A stretch of DNA of 64,000 nucleotides from an uncultured Lachnospiraceae bacterium (GCA_910576535.1 CAJTKK010000002.1:232611-296610); one strand, 5' to 3'; positions 8,123 to 16,670 are shown, counted from the first letter of the stretch. The notes: generated from the sequence alone by a model not told the origin. Translations and numbers: made by a program.

Positions 8123-9181
8123 ATGGAACGATTGCTAATATTTCCATTAAATGGAGATACAGAAATACTTGCCAATCATTTAAAATCTAGTAATGATTAT
8201 CAGATTTTGGCAATATCAAGTTTTTATGAAGACGAAGATAGGCTTGCTTATTTATGCGAGAACACTGGAATTTACTGTAGTACAGACTTTATCCAATGCC
8301 TTGAAATGGTTGATGCAGTAGTATTTGCGGAAAATACAATGAACTACAGCTATGAGGGGTATAAAGAAAGAGTATATCACGCAATCAAAAACCAGAAAAA
8401 GATATATGCAAGTGAATTATTGTTGAAGAAATTAGAAATAGATGATAAAACGGCATTCATTAATCACTTGCAAGGAAATGAATTGGTAAATAGGAAGGAC
8501 GATAGAGCTGATCAAGAAATAGACGTTCCTATTGTAGCGGTTATGGGAATGGGGGAAAATTGTGATAAGTTTAATCTGCAAGTGAAAATCAGAAAAATGA
8601 TTGCAGAACAAGGATATAATGTTTTAGCAATTTGCTCTAATGCCCTTGGGAAATTTTTAGATATGGAATTATTACCAGGATTTATATTTTCTGAAAAACT
8701 ATCATATCCTGAGAAAATAAAGGCTTTTAAGCGCTGGATATATGATTTGCAGGATGAAAAGAAGCCGGACATTATTGTAGTAGGATGCCCAGGCGGCATC
8801 TCCAAATTTGAGGCGTTTGAAACAAATTATTATGCGGAAATTCCATCCATTATATCCAATGCACTTAACATTGATACTGGAATGGTTATGTTATATGCCA
8901 ATATGGAACAAAATGAAGAGACCACAAAATTGTTAGATGATTATCTTTTGGCAAAATACAATGTAGAAGCTGACAGTTACTGTATTTCTACACAGTTTTT
9001 TAAAACTGATTATGAATGGAAAAAAATTAGATATTATAAAATTCTCAAACGGGATGAAGAGTACAGAAAAAATAAGGAGAGCTGTGGCTGCAGGATATCA
9101 TATATTGAAAATGATAAGGAGATAGAAAACCAAGTGGAAAACATGCTTACTGAATTTCGCAGTAATTTCCATGCGTTGTAA
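8123..9181 (+). CDS. Peptide maturation protein, TIGR04066-like
   Basis: A 352-aa protein of unknown biochemistry that travels with clostridial Cys-rich peptide maturases; I recognise it as the TIGR04066 type. The N-terminal 120 residues look like a sensing fold (MERLLIFPLNGDTEILANHL). The central part resembles a P-loop or GTPase-like fold without a canonical Walker A: IVAVMGMGENCDKFNLQ, then PDIIVVGCPGGISKFEAF, reminiscent of nickel- or nitrogenase-associated ATPases. A Cys pair follows near the end (SCGCR). It starts 9 bp after the maturase gene behind a good gggaggg and is clearly in the same operon. Confidence 0.8.
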   Translation: MERLLIFPLNGDTEILANHLKSSNDYQILAISSFYEDEDRLAYLCENTGIYCSTDFIQCLEMVDAVVFAENTMNYSYEGYKERVYHAIKNQKKIYASELLLKKLEIDDKTAFINHLQGNELVNRKDDRADQEIDVPIVAVMGMGENCDKFNLQVKIRKMIAEQGYNVLAICSNALGKFLDMELLPGFIFSEKLSYPEKIKAFKRWIYDLQDEKKPDIIVVGCPGGISKFEAFETNYYAEIPSIISNALNIDTGMVMLYANMEQNEETTKLLDDYLLAKYNVEADSYCISTQFFKTDYEWKKIRYYKILKRDEEYRKNKESCGCRISYIENDKEIENQVENMLTEFRSNFHAL

Positions 9182-9195
9182 ATAGGGGTTGACAT

Positions 9196-9435
9196 ATGGA
9201 AGAACTAATCAGAGATGTTATATTTAAGTATACGAATGTCGAGGTAGAGAATAACGAAGAAAATTTACTCGATTTACCTATTGTGGAGGAAGTATGGCTT
9301 TATATTATTATTGAACTTTCAGATGTATATCATTTATCAATAGTTGAAGCAATTGAAAAAATGAGATCAGAGGAGTTTACATTAAAGGAGTTAAGCAAAA
9401 GAATAGAAAGCTTGGATGAGTATGTGAAAAAATAA
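9196..9435 (+). CDS. Acyl-carrier-related peptide maturation protein
   Basis: A 79-aa acidic helical protein starting MEELIRDVIFKYTNVEVENN. It has the size and helix pattern of an acyl carrier protein but no DSL phosphopantetheine site; the corresponding stretch reads ELSDVYHLS. I identify it by context as the acyl-carrier-related partner (TIGR04067 type) of the TIGR04066 protein. It may act as a binding scaffold for the precursor or the maturase. It lies 14 bp downstream of the TIGR04066-like gene. Confidence 0.75.
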   Translation: MEELIRDVIFKYTNVEVENNEENLLDLPIVEEVWLYIIIELSDVYHLSIVEAIEKMRSEEFTLKELSKRIESLDEYVKK

Positions 9436-9463
9436 ACAGATAAAGTCTTGAAGGGGGATTAGA

Positions 9464-10978
9464 ATGAAGAGAAAATTATGTCTAATTGCCGTATTGTGTT
9501 TAATGCTGATAGGGTGTCAAAAAACACCCGAAGAAAGCGCTATAGTAAGTAAAGCAAATGGACTTCGTGAAGATGTTATTATGGAGCCGCTTGAAGATGC
9601 AGAAAAAGTAACGTTAGATGTTCCGTCACGATGGAAAATGGAGGAAAAGAGGAGCAATGACAGAGTTACAATATCGGCAGAACTTGAATTAGGCATAATG
9701 GAAGTAGAAAATCTTCCAGTGATTGAAAAGAGCAATTATAAATTAAGCCAACAAGAGTTGGAAGCATTGGTATCTTATTTTTCAAAGGATGAAAAATTGT
9801 ATGTGCCTAATGTGAATACGAAGGAAGTCTACCAATATGTAATTGACCGGATTGAAAATCAGGAGGGTTCCTATAGCAATACTTTTATGGCTTCTTCATA
9901 TAGTGAATTAAAAAGTGCGGTAGAAAAAGCAAAAGAACTTGCCCCGGAGACAGACACGGAATCGGAAATTACTGAAGTTAAATTCCAAAAGATTTTGGAA
10001 GACTCTGCGAAGATTGCATCAGAAGATTGGAGCGGTGGAAAAAAACAAGATAAGAACTCAGAGGCAGAGGATTATTTTTCAGCGGATGTGGGTCCGGAAC
10101 GGGACGCACATATTGAAGCTGAACGTTATAATTTTAAACTAGGAAACAGCAGCCGTTTTACTTGGAGAAATGGTGCAGAGAGCCTTTCGTTCAGGAATAT
10201 CCAATATTCGCTTGACTCCGGGAATTACTTCAGTGCATTAGGATATGCAGAAAAGTTAGCAACCTTATATGATCAGTATAAAGCGTGTCTGGGACAAAGC
10301 AATATGATCAGTGAGGAAGATGGAAAAACACAGGCGGAACGGCTTCTTGAAGATTTAGACATATCAAATATGGAAGTTTCATCAATAGAACAAGTCTTAT
10401 GGTTTCCAAATAGTATGGCATACAAAGCAAAAGAAATTGGATTTGGTGAAGACTATCTTTGGCAAGTTGATTTAACACAAGCTGTGGCAGGATATCAATA
10501 TACCTTTTCAACTTATGTAAATGGAATTCCTGCAAAACAAGCGTATGGGACAGTTGCAGAGCAAACAACAGAAAGCTACAAGCCGCCGTTTCCAGTAGAG
10601 ACAATCCATATTGTTGTCACAAAAGATGGAGTACAAAGTTTCCAATGGGAAGGTATGACAGAAGATGTCAAAATAATTGCAGATAATACAAAATTATTAC
10701 CGTTTGAGACAATTCAGAATCAGTTGACTGACCAGATTTTTTACTGGTATTCACAGATGGGACAGCCGGAAAATGATTCTACACAATTTGTATATAAAGT
10801 AACGGATGCAGAATTAGTGTATACCTATATTCCGGCATACGAAGAACCGAAAGACGCTTGGCTTGTCCCGGCATGGGTGTTTTCCGTAAGTGAAACAAAC
10901 AATGGTTTGGAAACTCCATGGACAAACAGGTTTGTAATCAATGCGCTGGATGGCGGTGCGATAGGAAGTGCAAACTAG
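9464..10978 (+). CDS. Large lipoprotein, DUF6034-like
   Basis: A 504-aa surface lipoprotein: signal MKRKLCLIAVLCLMLIGC with the lipidated Cys at 18. The mature part is hydrophilic, rich in Glu, with aromatic strands toward the C-terminus (DYLWQVDLTQ, EDAWLVPAWVFSV-like segments). I associate it with the DUF6034 lipoproteins found in Lachnospiraceae bacteriocin-type loci, from memory. No catalytic motif is visible. In the operon it sits between the maturation genes and the two permeases, so roles in immunity or export at the cell surface are plausible. Confidence 0.7.
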   Translation: MKRKLCLIAVLCLMLIGCQKTPEESAIVSKANGLREDVIMEPLEDAEKVTLDVPSRWKMEEKRSNDRVTISAELELGIMEVENLPVIEKSNYKLSQQELEALVSYFSKDEKLYVPNVNTKEVYQYVIDRIENQEGSYSNTFMASSYSELKSAVEKAKELAPETDTESEITEVKFQKILEDSAKIASEDWSGGKKQDKNSEAEDYFSADVGPERDAHIEAERYNFKLGNSSRFTWRNGAESLSFRNIQYSLDSGNYFSALGYAEKLATLYDQYKACLGQSNMISEEDGKTQAERLLEDLDISNMEVSSIEQVLWFPNSMAYKAKEIGFGEDYLWQVDLTQAVAGYQYTFSTYVNGIPAKQAYGTVAEQTTESYKPPFPVETIHIVVTKDGVQSFQWEGMTEDVKIIADNTKLLPFETIQNQLTDQIFYWYSQMGQPENDSTQFVYKVTDAELVYTYIPAYEEPKDAWLVPAWVFSVSETNNGLETPWTNRFVINALDGGAIGSAN

Positions 10979-11014
10979 GTAAAACCCAGGTTGCTGAATT
11001 GAGGGTTACTACAT

Positions 11015-11770
11015 ATGAAGCATATAATATGGAGAGAGATAAGAAATGATATAATGAATTTCCGGTTTTTATTTGGGATAATATTAATTGTGATGGTGAC
11101 CATAGTATCAGAAGGGGCTATGTTGACGAAACTTGCAAATTCCTGTCAATCAGCGGAAGGTCCAGGCTGGTTTGTTGGATATTCCTATTGTATGAATGGA
11201 ACGAATACACTTTTATTTATACCGATAGCGGTGGCTCTTCCTGCAGGGGAGAATGTAGAGGCTGAATTACGTAGCAGATTTTTCATATTCAGTTATCCCC
11301 GCACTGGAAAATGGGAATATCTTTTCAGCAAGGCAATTGGATTGCTTGTATCAGGAGGATTTTTGGCGTTTCTGTCAATGATATTTTTGATGGCAGTCAG
11401 TATAGTAAGCTTTGGACATATTCCTGCATTAATGCCAGAAGAGGTAAATGTTCTGGCATTATATAGTAAGACTCTTTTAAGTTTTCCAAGAATTTTCTTG
11501 AACGGAGCATTGTGGGCGCTGGTTGGAGGGCTGGCGTCCGTTGTTTCCCAAAATCGGTATATGGCATACGCAGCGCCATTTGTGATGTATTATATATTGA
11601 CTACATTTCAAGAACGTTATTATCAAAAATTGTTTTTCTTAAGTCCCAGATATTGGGCAACCACATTGTATTACGGGGATTTTTTCTGTATAGGAATTTT
11701 ACTAGTAAATTCTCTTTTCCTTGCATTCTTTTTTATGTATGCAATAAAAAGGAGGTTGGAACATGCATGA
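11015..11770 (+). CDS. ABC-2 type permease, subunit 1
   Basis: A 251-aa integral membrane protein with about six hydrophobic segments (FLFGIILIVMVTIV, LLFIPIAVALPAGE, LLVSGGFLAFLSMIFLM, ILLVNSLFLAFFFMYAI). It has the pattern of ABC-2 type permeases, including an amphipathic loop AELRSRFFIFSYPRTGKWEYLF after the second segment. It overlaps the next permease gene by 8 bp and is followed by an ATPase. In peptide loci this trio typically forms the immunity pump. Confidence 0.75.
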   Translation: MKHIIWREIRNDIMNFRFLFGIILIVMVTIVSEGAMLTKLANSCQSAEGPGWFVGYSYCMNGTNTLLFIPIAVALPAGENVEAELRSRFFIFSYPRTGKWEYLFSKAIGLLVSGGFLAFLSMIFLMAVSIVSFGHIPALMPEEVNVLALYSKTLLSFPRIFLNGALWALVGGLASVVSQNRYMAYAAPFVMYYILTTFQERYYQKLFFLSPRYWATTLYYGDFFCIGILLVNSLFLAFFFMYAIKRRLEHA

Positions 11771-12656
11771 TATAAAACAGGCATTTCTGATAGCGGGTCA
11801 GAACTTTTGTGGATGGAAACGCAGTCTTAGAATCTGGATGACTTTTGCGTTAGAATTCGTATTATGTTTGATGTTGTCAGATCAGATACTGTCACAATCC
11901 ATTAGGTATGAAACTCCGTTGCAGATATTTGAACCGTTTATATGGACATATGGAGATGCGACATCCGTAATGTTATCTTCGTTGCTGTTGATACTTCTAT
12001 TTGCAGACATGCCTTTTGTCAACCAGGCAACACCCTATTGGCTGATCCGTACAAAAAGAAGTGTGTGGTTGGCAGGTCAAATTATTTATGTTGTTTTGAC
12101 TACAATTATTTACAATGTAATATTAGTAGTGTTGCTCAGTATAATAGCGTCCCCGTTTTCTTTCATAGGAAATGTTTGGAGTAAAACCGCTGCAATGTTA
12201 GGATATGGAGGCGGAGAAAATATCACAGTACCAGTATCCATAAAGACAATGGAAATATCAACGCCATACAGTTGTGCATTAGCGGTATTCGGTTTGATGT
12301 TATGTTATTCGCTATTAGTGGCAGTTCTCATGCTCTTTTTTAACATTGCATTTGGAAATATGACAGGAGTATTGAGTGCATTTGCGTTAAATTTGTATGG
12401 GATATTATTGAATCCAGGTGTTTTTCGGAAAATATTTCATTTTTCAGGTAATTTGGAATACCGTGCCCATGTATTATGTGGCTGGCTATCTCCGCTCAAT
12501 CATGCAACATTCCCGATGCATAATTTTGGATACGATTATCTGCCGAAGCTTTGGTCAAGTATAGGGATATTTTTACTGCTTATTATGATATTGATTTTTC
12601 TGTCCGGGCGAAAGTTGAGAACGTATAATTTTTCTTTTATCCAGATGAATGAGTAA
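11763..12656 (+). CDS. ABC-2 type permease, subunit 2
   Basis: A 297-aa membrane protein with six or so hydrophobic helices (WMTFALEFVLCLMLSDQI, SVMLSSLLLILLFADM, IIYVVLTTIIYNVILVVLL, LLVAVLMLFFNIAF, IGIFLLLIMILIFL). It has the cytosolic loop after the second helix (PYWLIRTKRSVWLAGQI) that recurs in ABC-2 permeases. The overlapping start with subunit 1 and the ATPase start directly downstream indicate one complex. The substrate is unknown; the modified peptide is the obvious candidate. Confidence 0.72.
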   Translation: MHDIKQAFLIAGQNFCGWKRSLRIWMTFALEFVLCLMLSDQILSQSIRYETPLQIFEPFIWTYGDATSVMLSSLLLILLFADMPFVNQATPYWLIRTKRSVWLAGQIIYVVLTTIIYNVILVVLLSIIASPFSFIGNVWSKTAAMLGYGGGENITVPVSIKTMEISTPYSCALAVFGLMLCYSLLVAVLMLFFNIAFGNMTGVLSAFALNLYGILLNPGVFRKIFHFSGNLEYRAHVLCGWLSPLNHATFPMHNFGYDYLPKLWSSIGIFLLLIMILIFLSGRKLRTYNFSFIQMNE

Positions 12657-12666
12657 GGAGGAATAC

Positions 12667-13308
12667 ATGGAATACCTAATAAGACTGGATAACCTGACAA
12701 AGTCCTTTGGTGATGAGATTGTATTAAAAGGAATTAACCACAACTTTGAAAAAGGGAAAATACATGGGATTATGGGATTTAATGGATCAGGAAAGACAGT
12801 TATGTTTAAATGTATTTGCGGATTTTTAAAGCCGGATAGCGGCAGCGTTACCGTAGATGGAAAGAGAATTGGAAAAGACATTGATTTTCCAGAATCCATA
12901 GGCGTTATCATTGAAAGTCCGGGTTTTTTGTCTGGGCTAAGTGGATTTGAAAATTTGAAAAGGCTCGCTGCACTGAAAGGATTGATAACAAATGCTGATA
13001 TCAAAGCGGCGATACGGAGGGTTGGCCTCGATCCAATGTCGAAAAAGAAAGTTGGCCAGTATTCTTTGGGAATGCGGGAACGATTAGGCATTGCACAGGC
13101 AATCATGGAAGACCCGGAATTATTGATTCTTGATGAACCTTTTAATGGACTGGATAAAAAAGGGGCAGAGGAAGTGTGCGGATTATTAAAAGAATTAAAG
13201 AAACGGGAAAAAACAATTTTAATGGCGGCGCATAATATGCAGGAAATGGAATGGTTGTGTGATTCTATATGTGAAATGGATGCAGGGATGTTGACATTAG
13301 TAAAATAG
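12667..13308 (+). CDS. ABC transporter ATPase for the two permeases
   Basis: A 213-aa ATPase. ATG 12667 is chosen over 12649 because aaggagg (12655-12661) sits 5 bases before it. Visible motifs are Walker A GFNGSGKT, Q-loop region GVIIESPGF, signature YSLGMRERLGIA (variant of LSGGQ), Walker B LLILDEPFNGLD and the H-loop MAAHNMQE. The GMR signature is that of the BcrA/drug-resistance subclass, which supports an immunity or resistance role rather than bulk peptide export. It ends 59 bp before the precursor gene. Confidence 0.85.
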   Translation: MEYLIRLDNLTKSFGDEIVLKGINHNFEKGKIHGIMGFNGSGKTVMFKCICGFLKPDSGSVTVDGKRIGKDIDFPESIGVIIESPGFLSGLSGFENLKRLAALKGLITNADIKAAIRRVGLDPMSKKKVGQYSLGMRERLGIAQAIMEDPELLILDEPFNGLDKKGAEEVCGLLKELKKREKTILMAAHNMQEMEWLCDSICEMDAGMLTLVK

Positions 13309-13367
13309 CGAAATTAATCCCATTATGATATAGAGGGTTAATAATTTTAATGTAAAGGAGGTGAATT

Positions 13368-13535
13368 ATGATGAAGAAGAAACTGGAAAAGAGGTATAAG
13401 AAACAGCGAAATACAATCGAATCGTTTACTGGAATTTGTGGCTGCGGTTGTCCATGTGCATACTGTGCATCAACATGGGCGTCACAGCAGGCAGCGGATA
13501 CGAGCAGGGTGACAAACCAAAATTTTTGGATATAG
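13368..13535 (+). CDS. Cys-rich RiPP precursor peptide (CLI_3235-like)
   Basis: A 55-aa precursor peptide. An excellent aaaggagg (13354-13361) precedes ATG 13368 by 6 bases; the ATG at 13371 is also possible. The leader is basic (MMKKKLEKRYKKQRN) and leads into TIESF, then a core with five cysteines at 24, 26, 28, 30 and 33: ICGCGCPCAYCAS. A 22-residue Cys-free tail follows (TWASQQAADTSR...QNFWI). The basic leader, T-[IL]-E-x-[FY] hinge and CxC core fit the clostridial bacteriocin precursor family I remember as CLI_3235 (TIGR04065). Such peptides are substrates of the radical SAM maturase in the same locus. Confidence 0.82.
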   Translation: MMKKKLEKRYKKQRNTIESFTGICGCGCPCAYCASTWASQQAADTSRVTNQNFWI

Positions 13536-13561
13536 GTGAAATCAGTATTTCATGAGAAAAG

Positions 13562-13592
13562 GCAGCCTAACGCAATTTATATGTTAGGCTGT
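13562..13592 (+). terminator. Stem-loop after the precursor gene
   Basis: gcagcctaac pairs with gttaggctgt (one G:T) around an 11-nt loop. It is followed by a weak T-run (cttatcc). Placed 27 bp after the precursor stop, it may both protect the abundant precursor mRNA and reduce read-through into the protease gene. Confidence 0.55.
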
Positions 13593-13635
13593 CTTATCCA
13601 TATTAGAATTATTATTGAAAATCAGGTGGTATCAA

Positions 13636-14721
13636 ATGAAAGTTGCACTTATAGATAGCGGAATCTTTTGCAAAGAAAAGACTATGAATATTGTGACACA
13701 AAAATCTTTTATTCCTTGTGCAATACATTCTAATAGGAACGGAGCGCAACCTATTCATGGAACGATATGTGCGGAAATAATTCATGATATTTATCCAGGC
13801 ACAGAATTTGTAGATTTGAGAGTAATGAACAAGGAAGGAACAACGAATATTACTGTTTTGGTTGAAGCTTTGAAATGGTGCAATAATAATAATATAAGGC
13901 TAATTCATATGAGTATAGGCACAATTAATTATTTTGACATAGAAGTATTAAGAAATGTGATGGAACCATTATTAAAGAACAATGTGATTATAGTGGCGGC
14001 ATACCATAACGAAGATATATGGACATATCCAGCAGGCTTTCCGGGGGTTTTTGGTGTACGTCAGGATCGTTGTGACATTTTAAAAAATAACGAATTCTTG
14101 TTTCAGGAAGAACAATCCGAGAATTCAGAAAATACTATTGTGGCACATTGGGATAATGAGCCAAGAAAAGAACCTGCAAATAGTTTTGCTGCGCCAGTGA
14201 TAACAGGATACATTGCAAAGTACTTAGATAGCAACCCGACAGCAGATTTTTCAAACATTTTAGATTATTTGAAGAGAAGAGCTGTTATTGGGAAAGATTA
14301 TCCTAAAAGAATACGAAAAACAATGAGTAACAGAAATAGCATGGACATACCTATTATTGCCGGAATAAAATTAAAAAAAGGAGAAGTGCAGGAGCTGTCA
14401 CAAATATTCGATGAAGACAACTATTATACAATTGTTTTACAGGAGAGTAAGAATTATCAAAAGGCAATACCTATGGAATACTATTTGGACGAGGATATGT
14501 CAATTCACAATATGCTTCAAACGGTAAATTTTGTATACATGCCTGATATTCTATTTCTTGATTTTGCTTGCAATAATGTTAAGATTCAAAATAAGCATTC
14601 AGAGATTGATATATGTATATATCATCAGGATGATGGATATAAGATCGTAGCAGAAAAAGAACTTCGAACAGCAAAAAATGTGATGCAGATATATGAGATT
14701 ATCAACTCAATATATGCGTGA
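13636..14721 (+). CDS. Minimal subtilase-like serine protease
   Basis: A 361-aa S8-family protease, probably the leader peptidase of the peptide system. ATG 13636 has aggtgg 6 bases upstream. The catalytic triad is readable: Asp7 in ALIDSGI, His41 in PIHGTICAEI, Ser183 in ANSFAAPVITGYIA. The oxyanion Asn is probably that of VAAYHNED. The Ser motif is N-S-F-A-A-P rather than the usual G-T-S-M-A-A-P. There is no signal peptide or prodomain, so it should act in the cytoplasm. About 150 residues after the catalytic domain match nothing I know. Its end overlaps the region before the exporter. Confidence 0.85.
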   Translation: MKVALIDSGIFCKEKTMNIVTQKSFIPCAIHSNRNGAQPIHGTICAEIIHDIYPGTEFVDLRVMNKEGTTNITVLVEALKWCNNNNIRLIHMSIGTINYFDIEVLRNVMEPLLKNNVIIVAAYHNEDIWTYPAGFPGVFGVRQDRCDILKNNEFLFQEEQSENSENTIVAHWDNEPRKEPANSFAAPVITGYIAKYLDSNPTADFSNILDYLKRRAVIGKDYPKRIRKTMSNRNSMDIPIIAGIKLKKGEVQELSQIFDEDNYYTIVLQESKNYQKAIPMEYYLDEDMSIHNMLQTVNFVYMPDILFLDFACNNVKIQNKHSEIDICIYHQDDGYKIVAEKELRTAKNVMQIYEIINSIYA

Positions 14722-14735
14722 TCCAAGGAGGAAAT

Positions 14736-16418
14736 GTGTATTCTGATCAGGATAAGAAGTATTTACGGCAAATATATCGATCATTTTCAAAATATAAAAA
14801 ATATTTACCTTGTATTGTATTATGTTTGGCAGGCAGTTCTTTGACAACTTTTCTTCAGCCGTTAGTGATTCAACAAATAACAGATCAAGGAATGATAAAG
14901 AAAGATTTGAACAGGATTGTTATATTTTCCATTATTTTATTTTGTCTATCATTAATTCAATTAAGTTTATCATTATTACAAACGCATATTTTTTCGGATA
15001 TTCATAATGACTTTACACACTCATTGTATGAACAATCCTACTGGAAACTGAGCAGATTAAAACAGTCATATTATGAAGAAGAGGACGGGGCAGGAATTAC
15101 CAATGTATTGAATACTGATATAAATAACATTGCATCGGTGGCAGACCAAATCACAACATTTTCCATATTATCATTTCTTCAGATAGTTGGGGGGATGATT
15201 GGTTTGGCGATATTAGACTACAAGCTGGCTATATTGATTATAGTTATAATTCCAATCAAGTTGATTATTGTATCATATTATTCAAAAAAGAAAAAGTTGG
15301 TATTTGAAACCTGGATAAAAAATAATCATTCTTTTTATAAATGGCTGGGTGAGTGTATTGATGGAATAAGGGAAATGAAATTATGGAATATGTTTTATGT
15401 GAAGAACAAAAAATATGAAGAGTTACAGCAAAATATAATGAATTCATATAAAAAAAATACGATGTTAGATGAATATAGGACGCTTAGCGCAGAACTTTTA
15501 GACGTTGTGCTTAATACAATGCTGTACATATTAAGCGGAATAATGATTGTCAATGAGAAACTTACGATAGGAGGTGCATTTGCATTTATTACATATAGCA
15601 AATATGTGGTTACTCCAATTACTTTTCTTAGCAATATGAAATATTATTTTGCACAAATTAAACCGTCCGTAAAAAGGTTTTTGGATTTTATGGATCAACC
15701 GGAAGAGGAGAATTATGCAAATAAGGATACAGAAGCATATTCAGACGAAAAAGAAATTTCAGACGCCATTATAGAATTCAAAAATGTGTCATTCAGTTAT
15801 GTGGAAAATAAACAAGTTTTGAAAGATTTATCATTATGTGTAACCAGAGGTGAACACATTGCAATTGTTGGAGAAAATGGGAGCGGAAAAACGACGGTTT
15901 TCAATTTATTATCAGGATTTTGCTTTCCTATAAAAGGTGATATTATAGTTGATGGTATTTCAGTGAAAAGAATGAAGAGTGATGAACTTCGCGATAAAAT
16001 TGCGGTAGTGCCACAAAAGCCATATCTTTTTCAGGGAACCATTGAGGAAAATGTGAATCTTGATGGAAACGCTTCAAAAGAAGAAATCGTAAGAGCTTGC
16101 GAGATAAGTGGAGCCGCAACATTTATCAATAAATTAGAGAAAGGCTATCAGGAAATGATTGGGCATAACGGTACAAAATTATCAGGGGGAGAAAGACAAA
16201 AAATTGCAGTTGCTAGGGCATTGATCAAAAAATCTAACATACTGTTATTGGATGAAGCCACGGAAGGATATGATGCGGAATCTAATGAATGGCTATATAA
16301 TATTTTAAAAAGTAATATTGAAAATAAAACGATTATTCTTATTACACACCATGAACAAGAGATGAAAGGTATAGACAAAGTATATCTTCTTTCGGATGGG
16401 AAATTAGAGAGATTATAA
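14736..16418 (+). CDS. ABC exporter half-transporter (TMD-NBD)
   Basis: A 560-aa exporter subunit that would work as a homodimer. The reading frame is open from GTG 14718, but aaggagg lies at 14725-14731, so GTG 14736 (YSDQDKKYLRQIY) is the likely start. Six transmembrane helices occupy about residues 20-300. The ATPase domain has Walker A GENGSGKTT, Q-loop VPQKPYLF, signature LSGGERQKIAVA, Walker B ILLLDEATEG and H-loop ITHHEQE. There is no N-terminal C39 peptidase domain, so leader cleavage must be done by another protein; the subtilase encoded just before fits. Confidence 0.88.
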   Translation: MYSDQDKKYLRQIYRSFSKYKKYLPCIVLCLAGSSLTTFLQPLVIQQITDQGMIKKDLNRIVIFSIILFCLSLIQLSLSLLQTHIFSDIHNDFTHSLYEQSYWKLSRLKQSYYEEEDGAGITNVLNTDINNIASVADQITTFSILSFLQIVGGMIGLAILDYKLAILIIVIIPIKLIIVSYYSKKKKLVFETWIKNNHSFYKWLGECIDGIREMKLWNMFYVKNKKYEELQQNIMNSYKKNTMLDEYRTLSAELLDVVLNTMLYILSGIMIVNEKLTIGGAFAFITYSKYVVTPITFLSNMKYYFAQIKPSVKRFLDFMDQPEEENYANKDTEAYSDEKEISDAIIEFKNVSFSYVENKQVLKDLSLCVTRGEHIAIVGENGSGKTTVFNLLSGFCFPIKGDIIVDGISVKRMKSDELRDKIAVVPQKPYLFQGTIEENVNLDGNASKEEIVRACEISGAATFINKLEKGYQEMIGHNGTKLSGGERQKIAVARALIKKSNILLLDEATEGYDAESNEWLYNILKSNIENKTIILITHHEQEMKGIDKVYLLSDGKLERL

Positions 16419-16471
16419 AAAAGTCTGTAAATCCGTAAATAAGGCAGTGACAGACTATCGTATCAAAAATA

Positions 16472-16523
16472 GCAAGCCGGCGTAAGGCTTGCTTTTTTCC
16501 TGCGTTGGGGTTAAGATGCATAT
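16472..16523 (+). repeat. Terminator-bearing repeat, copy B
   Basis: gcaagcc / ggcttgc (loop ggcgtaa) plus a six-T run forms an intrinsic terminator 53 bp after the exporter gene. It is followed at the same distance as in copy A by gttaagatgcatat (16510-16523). The base pair that differs from copy A changes on both stem sides. It is the probable terminator of the island. Confidence 0.7.
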
Positions 16524-16670
16524 GCAAGAAAGAGAGGCGCAATGATATAGAAAGCGGAACGCACTTTTGTTCTATAAAGTGTTGAATTTTTTCAAAATTT
16601 TTTGTAAAATAAAAATAGTTTACTTTTAGGTAAATGATTTTCTGCCTGATATACTGAAAGGAGCGGCAAA

